Assembly: GCA_003116995.1 (NCBI GenBank)
Contig: BDSL01000023.1
Coordinates: 682,001 to 746,000, forward strand
DNA length: 64,000 nucleotides
From: Yamagishiella unicocca
Taxonomy: Eukaryota > Chlorophyta > Chlorophyceae > Chlamydomonadales > Volvocaceae
Direction of reading: 5' to 3'
Under the pieces are notes generated by a model, which saw only the letters and a list, made by a program, of their open reading frames with translations, did no database searches and was not told the origin of the DNA. Positions 1 through 11,649 of this stretch are shown piece after piece. Within the stretch, counting starts at the first letter, position 1. Every line of letters begins with the position of its first letter. A program made the position numbers and the translations under genes.

Positions 1-2614
1 GGGGCCCCCGCCACCAGCCGCAACGTCCCTGGACCCAGTCGTCCGTTGGGTTGCCGTACGCACGACGCAACTGGAACTGGCGGCGGTAACGGCGGCGGCG
101 GCGGTAGCGGCGGTGGCGGCGGTAGCTGAGGCGGCGGTGGTGGAGCGTCCGGCGCGGATTTGGTTGCTGTGTCCGCTGCCTCATCCGGCTCGCTACCTCC
201 CAGATCCGCTGCCCTGCCCCGCTCCTTAAGATTGCTGTCCTGGTGCTGATGAGAGACCAAGTCAGCATCGAGATCCATGTTGGGATCCGGTTCTTGTTCG
301 TGAAAGGTGTCTGGATCCAGGACCCCGCTCCGCCCCTCCCCCAGCCCCCCAAGCAGGCTGCCGGTGCACAGCAACGCCTCAGCGCCGGCATCCTCGAATG
401 TCAGCATTAGCGGCTGGAATGACGACGGCTGCTGCTGCTGCTGCAGCGACATCAGGAGGGACGGCAGCGAAGGCAGCTGGGCGGACCTCGCGGGCGACAT
501 CAGGAGAGACGGTAACCGCAGGAACGAAGGCTGCGGCGACCCAAGGGTCGGTAAAGTCAGCATGGTAACGTTGTCGCGGACGCCTTCCGCCGCCGCCGCC
601 GCCGCTGTTGGGGCCGGTGGTGGCGGCATCAGCGCGCGGTCCTCGTCGTACGGTTCGGCTGCGGTGGCGGCGCCGAAACCACCGGTTTTGGAGGCAGCGG
701 AGCGGCAGTCCGTCACACCGGCTGTGGCAGCGGCTCTGGCGGCTCGACGGGGGTGCTCGTGCTGCTGCGGCGGTTGCGGCGGCGGTTGCGGCGGCGGTTG
801 CGGCGGCGGTTGCGGCGTGTCACCGTTCCGCCTCCGCCGCGTCCTCAGCTGAGCGGCTGCGTGAGGCTCAGCATTGCGACGGCCTCCCTCGGAAACCGCA
901 ACGGCAGCGCCGCCGCCGCCGCCGCCGCTGACTGCTCCAGCGCGCGCGGAGGTCGCCGCATGCAGCAGCCCAGCGGCCCGCGTCTTCCTCCTGGTAGTGG
1001 TGCCGCCGCTGCCGCTCGGTGCGCTGCCAGGGTCGGCCGCTGGGGCCTGTCGGCCTGCTCGAGCCGCTGTCGCGACGCGACCGCCGCCCCGCTGCTCCTG
1101 CTCCTGCTCGCTGACCTCTTCCGTCTTCAGCTGTCGCGGCTGCTGCCACGTCGATTTCCCCCCCATGCCGCCATCCGATAGCAGCCCGTCGATCGCGCCT
1201 GCGACATCATGCCACGTCATGTCAGGATTATGCAACATCATGCCGCGTCATGCGGTAGTCAAACCACACCATGCCACGTCATGCCAGGAAAACGGAACGT
1301 CCTGCCACCTCATGGTGATACTGAGATGCCACGTCATGACACGTCATGTCATCAGCATGTATGGTTGCCACGTCATGTGACACGTATGCGAGGCACAACG
1401 AGCGAGGCCACTGGGTTCAGAACGAGCAAGGCCAGGGGGCCGGAACCAGGCTGCCCTATCAACCATGAACCAACATGACACCCGCATATCCTCCGCACCC
1501 ACCCGGGGAAAAGAACGGCGACATGAGCGGCGGGTCCGTCGCGGTGGAGACGGCGGCAGGCGCGGCAGCATGGCCAGCGGGTCCAATGGGGGCTTCCGGC
1601 CTCTGAGGGCCCGCACCCGCACCCCCTTGCCGTTGCGTGTCGGCTATCTGCCGGCAATCCATGCCTCTCACGCCCGAGTCCTCCACTCGAGGCCGGTGCT
1701 CGGGTCCGGGAAGTCCGGGGTGGTCGGTGCGACCCTCACCCGCCGGCGGGCGCCGGTCGGCGGCGGCGGCGACGGAGATTCCGTACAGTACGGCACTGCT
1801 CGGCTCCCCGCAGATGCTGAGGCCCATGCTGGCGAGGTTGAGGCTGTCGAGTGGGTCCAGCTCAGCGCCGCCGCGGCGGGAGGCGGCGCCGTCGGCGTCG
1901 CCGCCACCGCTGGCCCTCGTTCGCGGTGGCGGCGGCGGCGGCGACACGAGAGTCGGCGGCGGCCGCAACCAATCGGAAGGCAGACGAGGCAGCGAGAGTG
2001 ATGAAGGCAGCGACAACCGCCCAGAGGGCAGCTTTGGGAGGAACGGCGGCGCCAGCGCACCGCCGTCGCCTGCCGGCTGGCCGCCGGCGCCGTCGGCTAC
2101 CGAGCCGATGCCCGGCCAGCTGGACCGGCCCATCAAGGCGGCCAGGTCGGCGGCGACGCCGCGGCGTCCGGGAGCCTGCGGCGGTGCCTCAGCTCCGCGG
2201 GTAGCGGTCGCGTCAACCCGCTGCAGAACCTCAACCTCCCCACCACCACCAACCTCCGCATCCATGTCCCAGCAGCTGATGTCTTCCGAGCAACCCGGGC
2301 TGCCTGTCCCGTCACCTCCGCCAGGCCCAGGCTGCCGTTGTTGCTGCTGCTGTTGCTGGTGCGGATGATCAGGATCCTCCTGGCCACCGACGGCGCGGCA
2401 GCGTGAATGCGGCGGCGGTAGCGGCGGCGACGGTGGCCGCGGCGCGGCGACGGGTGCAGCGGCGGCGGCGGTGGCGGCGCCAAGGACCCGCTGTTGCGAC
2501 ACCCGCAGCGGGCGGCCGCTCCTTCGGCTGAACCCAGTGGCCCCAGCTCCAGCCCTTTCCACGGGTGGCTGTGGCGCAGCGGCGGGTAGGGCGGGCCGGC
2601 TGAGGCTGGCTGTG

Positions 2615-2645
<31 letters not shown>

Positions 2646-4661
2646 ATATGTAGCCAGATGGAGAACCGGGCACGAAGCCGTACATGCGCCGGATGAGGTT
2701 TAGGTCCAGGGAGGGACCTGGAGGAGTGGTCCGGGGTAATGGAGGCGGGGAGGGGCGGGCTTGCAATGAGGTCGGCGCCAGTCATGCGCGACGGTGGAAT
2801 GGCCCTCGTCGTCTCCCAGCGGCTCGTGTCCTCTCCCTCCCGCAAAAACACGAGTCATGTAACCGGTAACATCGACGGGGCTATGGGCGAGCATAAATTG
2901 CTTGTTTTGTGCCGGTGCCGGTACCGGTTACCAGGTGGGGCGCTTGCGACAGTCAGTCAATCAGTCTGTCAGTGCCAGGTAGTGAGTGAGTGAGTGAGTC
3001 AGGTAGTGAGTCAGTCATCCAGTGAGTCAGGTAGTGAGTCAGTCGATCAGTCAGGTAGCCAGGTAGTCAGGCGGGTGCCGTACCTCCTGGGCTGAGGGCG
3101 GGGAGGGACTGGAAGGCGGCCAGAGCACTGGGCGCACCCGGCGGAGGAGAGAGCAACGACGGCAGCGGCGGCCCGGGTGTCTCCAGGAGGGGCAGAGAGT
3201 ACGCGGGCGTGCCGGGCGGCGTACGTGAGACGAAACCCGTGGTGCCGGTCGGGGTGGTGGTGATGGCGGCAGTGACAGCGGCAGTACTGGTGGCCGCGAG
3301 CGACGCATCTGAGCGAGGGGGTGCTGGTGCTGCTGGTGCTGCTGCTGCTGATCCTGGTGCTGCTGGTTGTGGTTGTGGTGGAGGTGGCCGGGGGGTGGAG
3401 TCAGGCGTTGTCGTAGTCGTCGTCGAAGTCACTGCGCCCGCTCCTGATGACACCACCGGGAGGCGTGGTGCGGTGTGGCCGCCTCGGTACCTGGGAGCGG
3501 CTGTCACTGTCTGCAGCCGGCGGGAGAGACGGGGCGCGAGATAGCGTAGGAGGGTACGGGAGGTTCGTGATGGGGTGTGGGTGTTTCGAGGAAGACCCGT
3601 GGATGCCCGAAAAAAACCGTCTAGAACAGGCGTTTTGAGATACATGCTGGTGTGGGTGGGGATGTGAGCAGCGCTGGCGCACCGTGCACCTCCACTACAG
3701 TTTAGGGGAGAAGACGAAATGCCACACCCATGGGGCCTTATCCAGTAATCAGCGACTTACCGATGGCGGCGGTGGGCTAAGGGGGTGCAAGATGAAGAAG
3801 CGGCTGGGAGAAGGCAGCTCCAGGGAGGCCCCATCAGCTCCCAGACCTGCAGTGTCACGTGGGGAGTAGGGCGATGGAGGTAGGTGCGGTACCCGTGCTG
3901 CTTGGAGGCCACACACAGCCAGAACCTATCTACACCCATGCCTTCCCAGGTTCACTGCCCGCAAAAACCCAAAACAAAAACCATGGAATTGTTGTAACGG
4001 TTACAGTGGGTTCCAGACCAAGAGGTAGAAGCATCGGGCACATCGCCTGACACGTGGAATGTTTGGTCAAACAGCCACGATGCCACCGTAGCCACAACTA
4101 CAGAGCTGGTGTTCTTCTTCCGCGTCTCTTTCAGTGTCAGGAGATGCGCCCGATGGCTTTATCTCCTGGTCTGGGTCCCACGGTGGCAGGCACCACTAGC
4201 TACTACAGGACTGGGTCCGCGGTGGTAGGCACCTGTAGGCACTTCCAGCTACGACAGAACTTACCGCGAATACCCGTCAGCGGCGTGGGGCTGCCCAGAA
4301 ACGGAAGCTTCGGACCATACTGTCTCGGCGAGGCCGGGGACGCCGCCTGCTGCGGCTGCCGCTGCTGCAGGTACCTCTGGTGCTGGCGGCGGTCCGCATA
4401 AGGCCCCGCCTGTCGGTCCATGGAGGCGCAAAGGCTGTCCTCAGAGGCCGACCCTGCCCTAGCGGCACCTGGGCATGGTGAGCTTGGGGTCAGGTGGGCC
4501 CTGTGTGACAGCGGTGCAGCTACTGCTGCTACTACCGCCTCATCAGCTGCTGCAGCCGCTGGTGTGTCGCGAACTGGGTCGGGACTGATCTCGCAGTGGG
4601 AAGGCTCCCCAGTGCAGGAATCGCGGCCGGCACTGGGACATCGGCGCCGCTTTGACGACAT
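1..4661 (-). CDS. Ser-Pro/Pro-rich protein of unknown function, C-terminus beyond left edge
   Basis: Not recognised. Four exons join in one frame with matching phase 1 at every junction: 4661-4265 (ATG at 4661, donor GTAAGT), 3443-3084 (donor GTACGG), 2717-1740 (donor GTGAGG) and 1198-1, which stays open to the window edge. This gives about 977 residues. The N-terminus starts MSSKRRRCPSAG, a possible nuclear signal. Recurring Ser-Pro/Thr-Pro sites (FLGSPTPL, RTPPGTPAY, FVPGSPSGY, TLGSPQPSFL) suggest a proline-directed kinase substrate. There are poly-Pro, poly-Gln and poly-Ala runs, a non-repetitive SLDLNLIRRMYGF segment, and twin FLRLPSLLMSP / LPSLPSLLMSL motifs near the left end. High GC3 in exactly these frames supports coding. 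The shadow ORFs on the + strand are explained by this gene. The splice model is inference; the biochemical role is unknown. Confidence 0.6.
1205..1380. repeat. Cluster of TGCCACGTCATG-like motifs in an intron
   Basis: Six or seven imperfect copies of tgccacgtcatg (variants with gccgcgtcatg, tgccacctcatg, gacacgtcatg) lie irregularly spaced within about 175 bp. They fall inside the intron between exons 3 and 4 of the left-edge gene. Each intact copy has an ACGT core of the type bound by plant bZIP factors. One more copy (ctgccacgtcatgc) sits in a FANCM intron near 16060. Either a decayed tandem repeat or a regulatory cluster is possible. Confidence 0.6.
2950..3070. repeat. CAGT/GAGT tetranucleotide-rich microsatellite
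   Basis: Interrupted runs of cagt, gagt and caggtagt fill most of the 366-bp intron between exons 2 and 3 of the left-edge gene. Many copies contain AG|GTAGT, so they create decoy splice donors close to the true donor at 3083. Confidence 0.75.
3585..3647 (+). repeat. Dispersed short repeat family 1, copy A
   Basis: A 63-bp block starting ttcgaggaagacccgtgg and ending ttgagatacatgc. It is almost the same as 6866-6926 (four substitutions and two single-base gaps over the block). Both copies lie in introns of minus-strand genes. No coding potential and no terminal inverted repeat were seen, so it could be a short non-autonomous element or a fragment of one. Confidence 0.7.
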
Positions 4662-6332
4662 CGACCTTGCCCCCGACGTTTTTGCAGATGGCTCCAGGGG
4701 AGGTCCGCTGGCAAAGGGGTGGGCCCGCTGGAGGGCCGGAGCGGGTCGTCACTTGAGTCGGAGGTAACTGACCTCGGTGCTTGTGCGTGACGCGAGAGAC
4801 GTGGCAAAGATTCCGGCTGCCGACCCGTGGGTCGTGGACCGCCGCCGCTTAGGGGCTCATTTAGCGTGGTTGGGTGGCCGATGAGGACGACCGCAGGAAA
4901 ATGTGCGCCGGACGGGCCAGTCAAGGCTGCGGCCACGCGGGGTCGGCCCTTCCGCACTGGCGGGAACGCGCGACCAGGCTTGGCACTGCGGCTGCTGGTG
5001 GCTTGGCGCTGCTTAGAAGGACGCCCTGCGCTGTCCTCCTAATATCAGTCGATTTTGCCGCGATGACTTCATAACGCGCCAAAACTCCAGTACTTACAAG
5101 ATCCTGACTAGGTTGTCCTCGCCAAAAGTCTTACAGAGCGCCTACTTACTGCCTGTGCGGTTGGCCTCAGAAGCCGTCTGATGGCTACACGCGTCGCGGC
5201 TGCGGCCCCTTTGCTGCGATCCAACCGCCTCCGAAAGCGGGGGCCGCGCAGGACTGCCGGCTGCCGGACGCGAGATCGTCGTCAAAGCCGTGTGTAAATG
5301 AGGCAATCACTGAAGCTATGGCTTCGGGTTTCCGAAGAAATTGCTTGTTGCATGCGCGATTGAGACGGCCATGCCAGATGCATGGTTCGGGGAACATGCG
5401 CCGTCCTTGGACGACCGCCTCATCGCCCGTACAGGCCGAAAAATGTCCACGACTTGCTCCACCGTCCTCTCGACTGAACGGCTCCCTGACGCATGGCCAG
5501 ATTGTGGGTACAATGAGCGAGTCATAGCCGTTCGACCGCCAGTACCACACCCGTTCCACCGCCAAGGACTGCACCCAAGTGCCCTTCGCGACGCACAACT
5601 GTGCCGCCGTTCCTCGCCCTCCATGTATGTCTTCCAACGATATGAAGCGCAAAAATGCACTCTTGCGGCGCAGCAGAGGCCACGACTCAATTGGAATCGG
5701 CGCAAAAACGCACAAGTTCGCGGCTATGTGTGACAGCGGCGGCACCGCGCACCATCCTGCTACTTTTAGGTCTGACCAATAGTAAACGAAAACGAAATAT
5801 GCAGTGACAGACCGCGTCCTTGTCACGGACAAACAGCGGCGTACTCTCAGCGCCTGCCAGCCCTCGGTTTGAAAGGAAAACGCAAGGCCGAGCGCACGCA
5901 AGCCCCCTTGTGTCGTCGCTCCCCCCTTCCATAACACAAAAGGACCCCATGACCACTCCTCTCAAGACCGTCGCGCGTATTCCGCGCGTCTTTTCGCTGC
6001 CACGCAGACCGGCTGTCGCAGACCGCCGCCGGCTGTCGCCCATTTCAGTGGGCTCTATCAGTGTCTCAATAACAACGAGCGGTGGTTCGGGTATTGCGTG
6101 CTTGTTTCATTGATGGGTGCCAGCCAGTCAACTCTGGTTCAATTGTCACTTTGTTACGGCCCGGGCCGTGCGGCCGCTCGTTCAGGCGCAGCCCGTCGGT
6201 CGTCCCGTACAGTTGCTCTTATTTGACGTCCTCATGTCGCGTGCTGATTGAATCGGCTAAACGACGCCACCTTTCTATCGTCCTCAGCCGCAGCCTGTTT
6301 CCCAAGCCTCTCACCAGCCAGGCGGAAAATGC
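4662..6332. other. Intergenic: promoter side of left-edge gene plus probable CRSH 3' UTR
   Basis: No confident gene. Base composition drops compared with the flanking exons. Reverse-strand TGTAA signals (ttaca on the + strand) at 5094-5098 and 5131-5135 could end the CRSH transcript, giving a 3' UTR of about 1.2 kb. A 250-codon minus-strand ORF at 5185-5937 and overlapping plus ORFs have no recognisable domain and no GC3 bias, and I treat them as chance. Confidence 0.5.
5094..5098 (-). terminator. TGTAA polyadenylation signal, candidate for CRSH
   Basis: TGTAA is the usual volvocine polyadenylation signal. This reverse-strand copy, with a second at 5131-5135, lies downstream of the CRSH stop at 6333. 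The distance is long, so the assignment is tentative. Confidence 0.3.
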
Positions 6333-9300
6333 TTACATCCGATGCCACGGCTGCCACTGCTGCTGCCGCTGGATGGCTGCCTCCTGTGCTGCCCGCTGCG
6401 TCTCTCGCCGCTGCGCGTCTCGTTGCTCCTGCTCCTGCTGCAGCTGCGCCAGGCTGACGCTCTTCACAAACTCCTCCATGCTAACGCCGCCGTCGCCGTT
6501 GCGATCCAGCGCGGCCATCAGCGCCGCCGCGTCCCGATCACTGGCCGGGGCCGCCAGGTCCAGCAGCACCTGCCGTACCTCACCTGTGTCGTACACACCG
6601 CCGGGTCAGCGCGAGTCAGCGGTGGAGGAAAGTGCGTGCGGCACACCAGTCAGAAGCGAAGCTACGGACAAGAAAAAGAGCCACAAGAGGATGCACTCGC
6701 GGTTCCTTCCCTCAACTCCAACTTTGTCTATGTCTAGGCGACGCTCGCGCTCTCTCTGGACTCTTAACCCCATCCTCGCTGCTCAGGTGGCGGCCCCGCC
6801 ATCGCCCACACCCCGTCCGTCAACAGCACTATTCCCTTTTCATTCCCGCACGCGCCCAGATGGGGTTCGAGGAAGACCGTGGATACCCGAAAAAACCGTT
6901 TAGAACAGACGTTTTGAGATGCATGCCACCCCAGATGGGGTGAGCACCGCGCCACGGGCTCTGTCACGAGAGCCGCTACTCAACACTCACCCAGGCTGAG
7001 GCGGCCATCTCCGTTGACGTCCAGGTGACGAAACAGCTGCTCCGCCGCCGCCACAGCGTCTCTGTGGCCCAGGCCAATCACCAGGGGCTCCTCCACCTCG
7101 TCGATGCTGCTCACGCTGGCAAACAACATCGCCTGCTGCTGCTGCTGCGATGGCTGCTGCGATGGCTGCTGCGATGGCTGCTGCGATGGCTGCTGCGATG
7201 GCTGCTGCGATGATTGTTGTTGGGTCAGGATAAGGGGCCGCCCCTCAGCAGGTGGCTGCGGCGTGCCGGGGGAGCTGGGAGCGGTGGCTGCAGGCTTCAT
7301 GGGAATGACGTGAGAGCCCGCTGCAGCTGCGCTGGGGCTTAACTGCTGCTGCGTTGGCAGGTGTGGCTGCAGCCCGTTCCCCTGGCTATGCACGCTGGCG
7401 GAGGCAACCGCGGTGTTGTTCTGGCGCCCGGGTGCGGGCGCTGCCTGCTGGGGCGTGGAGGGGCCCCGGGGCGTCCCCGGCGGCGCTGGAGAGGGTTGCC
7501 TAGCTGCTCCGGCGCGGCGTGGTGGGGGCAGGAGCGCCGCACGGTCGCTAGGTGCCGTCTTCAGGGCCTTCGGGGCGAGGCGGAAGGGCGCCGCGCCCCT
7601 GCTGGTGCTGGTGCCGGCGACCCCACTAGCCGATGCACTGTAAGTCACCGCGGGCACCCCTGCATCAGCTGCGCTCTGCGAGGGCCCGAGGGTGGCGCCC
7701 GAGGGTGGCGGCCTCGGGATCGCTCCCTTCCCGACGGTCGCTGCTGTTGCGCTTGCGGCCCCTCCTGTCCCTGCCTCCACGCCTTCTCCCAGCCCGTCTT
7801 CTCCCAGCTCGTGCGTGGAGCTGGCTGCTCGGGCCTCCTGCGCCGCGACAGACTCCACCGCCTCCGGCGTCGTCACTGCTGCTGCCGCTGCTGCTGCCGC
7901 CGCCCGTCGCTCCCGCCTGCGTGTGCGCCGCTCCACCGCCTCCTGCGCCTCCTCCGCGCTCATCTTCCCCGTTGAGGCCGCGCGCAGCAGCAGCCTGCCG
8001 CGGGGCTGCGCTGCAAGCCGTGTCCGCAGCTCCTGAGTCCAAGCCTGGCGGGTTGGTGAAGGGGCGCGGCGGCGAGGACGACAAGAAGCAACGGTCAGGG
8101 AAACGGCCTGCAGCCCCAAAACCCTATCACCGGGGTACTACTCCCAGTGGCGCCAGCAGGCCCGACCCACCTGCAGCTGCTTTGCCGTCCTCGCGTCCAG
8201 GCCGCCCTTATAAACCGCGTGAGCCGCGTCGCCGCTCTCCGCAGCACGGTCCATGGCCACGGTGCGGATCTGCAGCTCCAGGCACAGAGGGCCGCCCAGG
8301 GCGCCGTCGGCGGCGGACTCGGCGTCCCAAGACGCCCCGGCGGCATCGGCCGCTGAGGAGCCGCTGGCGCTGTGGGCGACCTCCAGCGGAGCCCCGTCGA
8401 AAGACGAGGACGACGGGGTGCCGTACGTTTCGTACGACATGTCGAGCTGGCCGAGGTGCAGCGTGAGGTGTATGGACTGGTACCCGTTGGATTTGGGCGC
8501 CACTATGTAGTCCTTGGAGCGGGTGGGGATGGGGCGCCACAGGGTGGAGGCGACCTGTCGAGGGGGCGTCCCGCCGGGAGTGGGGACAGGCGGTAGGGCT
8601 CAATCAGAAGCTGCGACTGGCGGCGGGAGAGGGCCCAGGAGGACTGTGGCGGCAAAGCAAAAGCATAGACAACCCGGCATTTGCGGGAGGATGCGATGAC
8701 AACGCGACCGCCTTGAGCAGGAGGCGAGGAAGGTATTGATCAAGCAAGTTCCGGCAGAGCTGACACTGTAATTGAAGAATGTAGGCAGCTAACTGGGCCG
8801 CGTCAAGCCCGCCCGCATCGGACCTCGCCGTCGGCCCTGCTATAAGGCATCCTGCGGCCCCTGCTACCCACATCTTGCACGATGTAGCACGCCTTGGTCG
8901 CCGCCGCCTCGGCCTCGTCCGGGGGCAGGAAGTCGGGCGCCTTCACGATGGCGCGCATGCCGAGCAGGTCGTACAGCTCCTGGGAGGGCGCGACGGAGGC
9001 AGCGGGCACAGGAGCAAGGATGGCTACACTTCTCCAACGGCAAGGACGGTTACATTTCTCCAACGGCAAGGATGGATGGCTACATTTCTCCAACCGCAAG
9101 GATGGAAGCGCGAGACAGAGCCCCACCATCCCAAATAACCCCCCAGCCGCAGCGCACTGCGCCCTGTTTGACCCACACGGTGTTGTCCCGCCCTCGCCCC
9201 GCCCGAGCGCGAGGCTTGCCCCGCCCTCGCCCAGCCGTGTGACATCGACCTCACAAGCAAAACACACCAACCCTCCCCTCCGCCCCGTTCGCGCACCTCC

Positions 9301-11649
9301 CGGCTGCGCCCGCCCCGCGACAGGTCCCCCAGATGCAGCAGCTTCTTCATGACGCTAAACAGGCTCTTGGTTCGCGCCTTGACCACCAGCCCCCCCGCCA
9401 GGCGGCCGAAACCGGCGTGCGCGTCCAGCGCCGCCAGCAGGCGTTGCTGCGCCGCGAAGAGCGCGTCCTCGGCGGGGTCCATCAGACCGCGCAACCAGGC
9501 GGAGGTGGAGGCGTACGAGTCGGGGAAGAGCACCTGGGGCACCAGGGGCGGCGCCGCGTGCAGGCGAAGGGCCGGGTTGGCGGGGCGGGTAGGCTAAGAG
9601 CGCTAGACTGCCACAGGCGGAGTCGGCATGGAGTCGGAGGCGAAGGTGGAATGCAGGCGGGTTGCGGTGAGAGCGCTGTGACAGGGACGGTCATGGAATG
9701 GCGTTGACAGCCAAGCCAAGGGAGGCTCCGAGCGGTCTGGAAGAATGCCCTTCTCGGTCCGCACCTTGAGGCACATGTCCTCCATCATGGAGCTCAGAGG
9801 GCCCAAGCCAAGCGCGTGGCCCAGCGGGGCGCCGATCTGGAGGGCCTGCGGGAGGTCGGCGGGAGGTGGGGGGGAGGTGGGATGTGGAGGGAAAGTGGGG
9901 CGTTTGGGGCCGCGGGCAAGAGAGGGTTACGGCGGCGCTCGCAACCTGCGTGTGGCCGTGCAGGTTCCCGAACCTTCCACCCGCCCTTCCGAACTCCGTA
10001 CGCACCCGCGCCTCCCGGGGTCACCCGCGCCGCCCTCACCTCGAGCGCGAGCGCCTGCTGCTCGAACATGGGCATGCTGCCCATGTGCTGCAGCTCGTCC
10101 CACCAGCTGACCACCTCCACCACACACGCCCGCACGTCGTGGAAAGCCAGGCACCACTCGCGGACGGCGCTGGGGGCGGGCGTTCGAGAGGGGGGCGGGC
10201 AGGCAGATAGGTGGGGCGGATGGCATCTGGGCCGAAAGGTAACTGACCAAATAAGGGCTGACCCACATCGCCCTGATCAGGACTGACTCGCATCAGCTAG
10301 CTGGCATCCCCATAATTCCCGTTTCACGCCCATCATGAACCCCACCTGGCGCCCTCGTCATCCAGAAGCTCGATTCGCCGCGGCGCCTGCCGTACAAGCA
10401 GCATGTCGTGAACCAGCGCCGCCACGCTGGGCCCCAGCTGCGCGCGGATGACGTCATGCCGCAGCGCCCCCACATCCGCCGCCTCCGCCACCACACCCGC
10501 GCACATGGCCGACGCGTCTAGCGGCAGACCCGCGGCACACAGGTCCGCCAGCGTCGATGCCAGCTGTACGGCACGAGTGGCAGGCGAGCGGCCATCGCGC
10601 CGCAGCGGCGCGGACTGCAGCGATGCCAGCGCCAGCTTGAGCGCCGTGATGATGGCCTCGAAATGCGGCCGCGGCGGCGGCGGGGCCTGCTGCTCCTGCG
10701 TGCGCTGTTGTTGCGACTGCTGCCACGGATTTGGCTGGTAGCCCGAGGGTGGCTGCATGTTGGAACGACCCGCGGCGTCTGCGTCTTCCCAAGTGCTGGC
10801 GGAAAACGGTGATGGTTGCTGTGACACCACAGACGACGGACCCGCTGGGTACAGCACCTGCGGATGCTGTTGTGTAACAGCGGCTCCCGCAGCGGCGCCG
10901 CCTGGCGCCTGATGCACCGTGGCGGCCGCCGCAGCTACCGCATCAGAGGTGGCCAACTGCGTCCCCGGTGCGAGCCGGCAGGACACCTGGGCCCAGGCGC
11001 TAGCGAGCTGGGCCATGCTTGCGAGGCCTCTACGGGCAGCCTCCGAGTCTACCGGCGCAGGCGAAGGATCTGACGCCGGAGTTGAGGCCTGAGCCTGGGC
11101 GGCCGAAGGGGCCGTGTTTGTCTGCGAGCTGTTTGGGGTCTGGCTGCTGCCTGCCCCGGTCCCGAGGTTGTCGATGTTGGGGATAGATATGCTGACGGAC
11201 ATTCCGCTCTGCTCGAGTGCGAACCGTGTGGGGAAAACAGGGTTTGGATAGGTTAAGGCTGTGCTTTGGGGGATGAAGCAAGGGAGCCTGAAGGCAAGCA
11301 CGAGTGTGCAGGGAGAGGCGCGCCGTACGAAGGGCAGGCCCAGGCGACACAAGGGAATACCCTAGAAACCGCTGGGGGTACAAAAGCTAAAACAGCATCA
11401 TCAGAAGCAACCGCGTCTTTGCTGAAGAAAAGCAGCACATGAAGAAAGGCACACCTGTGAAACAGCGCCATGACGCGAGCTTCTGCAGCCGCGGAGCTCA
11501 CGTTGCCGGCTCGGAGCATCATGAGGTCTACCCGACATTGCACTGATGGCGATAGCTGCCTCCAGGACGCTGTTGGCGCCACGCCATTTGTGGCGCCGCG
11601 GACGCAATACCTGAAGACTGCCCGTTGGTCCGTGCCCTGACGCAAGCAT
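6333..11649 (-). CDS. CRSH: CRSH: RelA/SpoT-type (p)ppGpp synthetase with C-terminal EF-hands
   Basis: Ca2+-type RelA/SpoT homologue that would make the alarmone (p)ppGpp from GTP/GDP and ATP, in plastids in the plant family. Exons: 11649-11455, 11208-10346, 10169-10040, 9845-9765, 9533-9297, 8979-8872, 8554-8171, 8044-6991, 6583-6333; phases match and the total is about 1,100 residues. Landmarks: basic N-terminus fit for a transit peptide; an HD-like region (about 290-420) in which the expected HD motif is replaced by CAGVVAEAADV; synthetase domain with VVKARTKSLFSVMKKLL, ELYDLLGMRAIV, APKSNGYQSIH and LELQIRT; a 330-residue Ala/Gln linker with a QQPS repeat; then EF-hand loops DVNGDGRLSLGE and DRNGDGGVSMEE. 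The intron at 6584-6990 cuts EF loop 1. A stop-containing GTAAGC at the 3' end could also be a donor. The first exon is the least certain; an alternative start is the ATG at 11202. Confidence 0.85.
6866..6926 (+). repeat. Dispersed short repeat family 1, copy B
   Basis: Near-identical to 3585-3647. It lies inside the last CRSH intron (6584-6990) in the same orientation as copy A. Confidence 0.7.
7139..7215 (-). repeat. 12-bp coding repeat (QQPS) in the CRSH linker
   Basis: Five tandem copies of a gatggctgctgc-type unit encode QQPS on the minus strand and run into a poly-Gln tract. They sit in the linker between the synthetase domain and the EF-hands, so length variation here would change the domain spacing but not the frame. 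Confidence 0.8.

Noticed and set aside
307..1181. Plus-strand Arg/Gly/Cys-rich ORFs
   Set aside because: They are antisense to the last visible exon of the left-edge gene, which has the coherent frame.
5185..5937. 250-codon minus-strand ORF
   Set aside because: No domain, no GC3 bias, competing open frames on the other strand; probably CRSH 3' UTR or intergenic.
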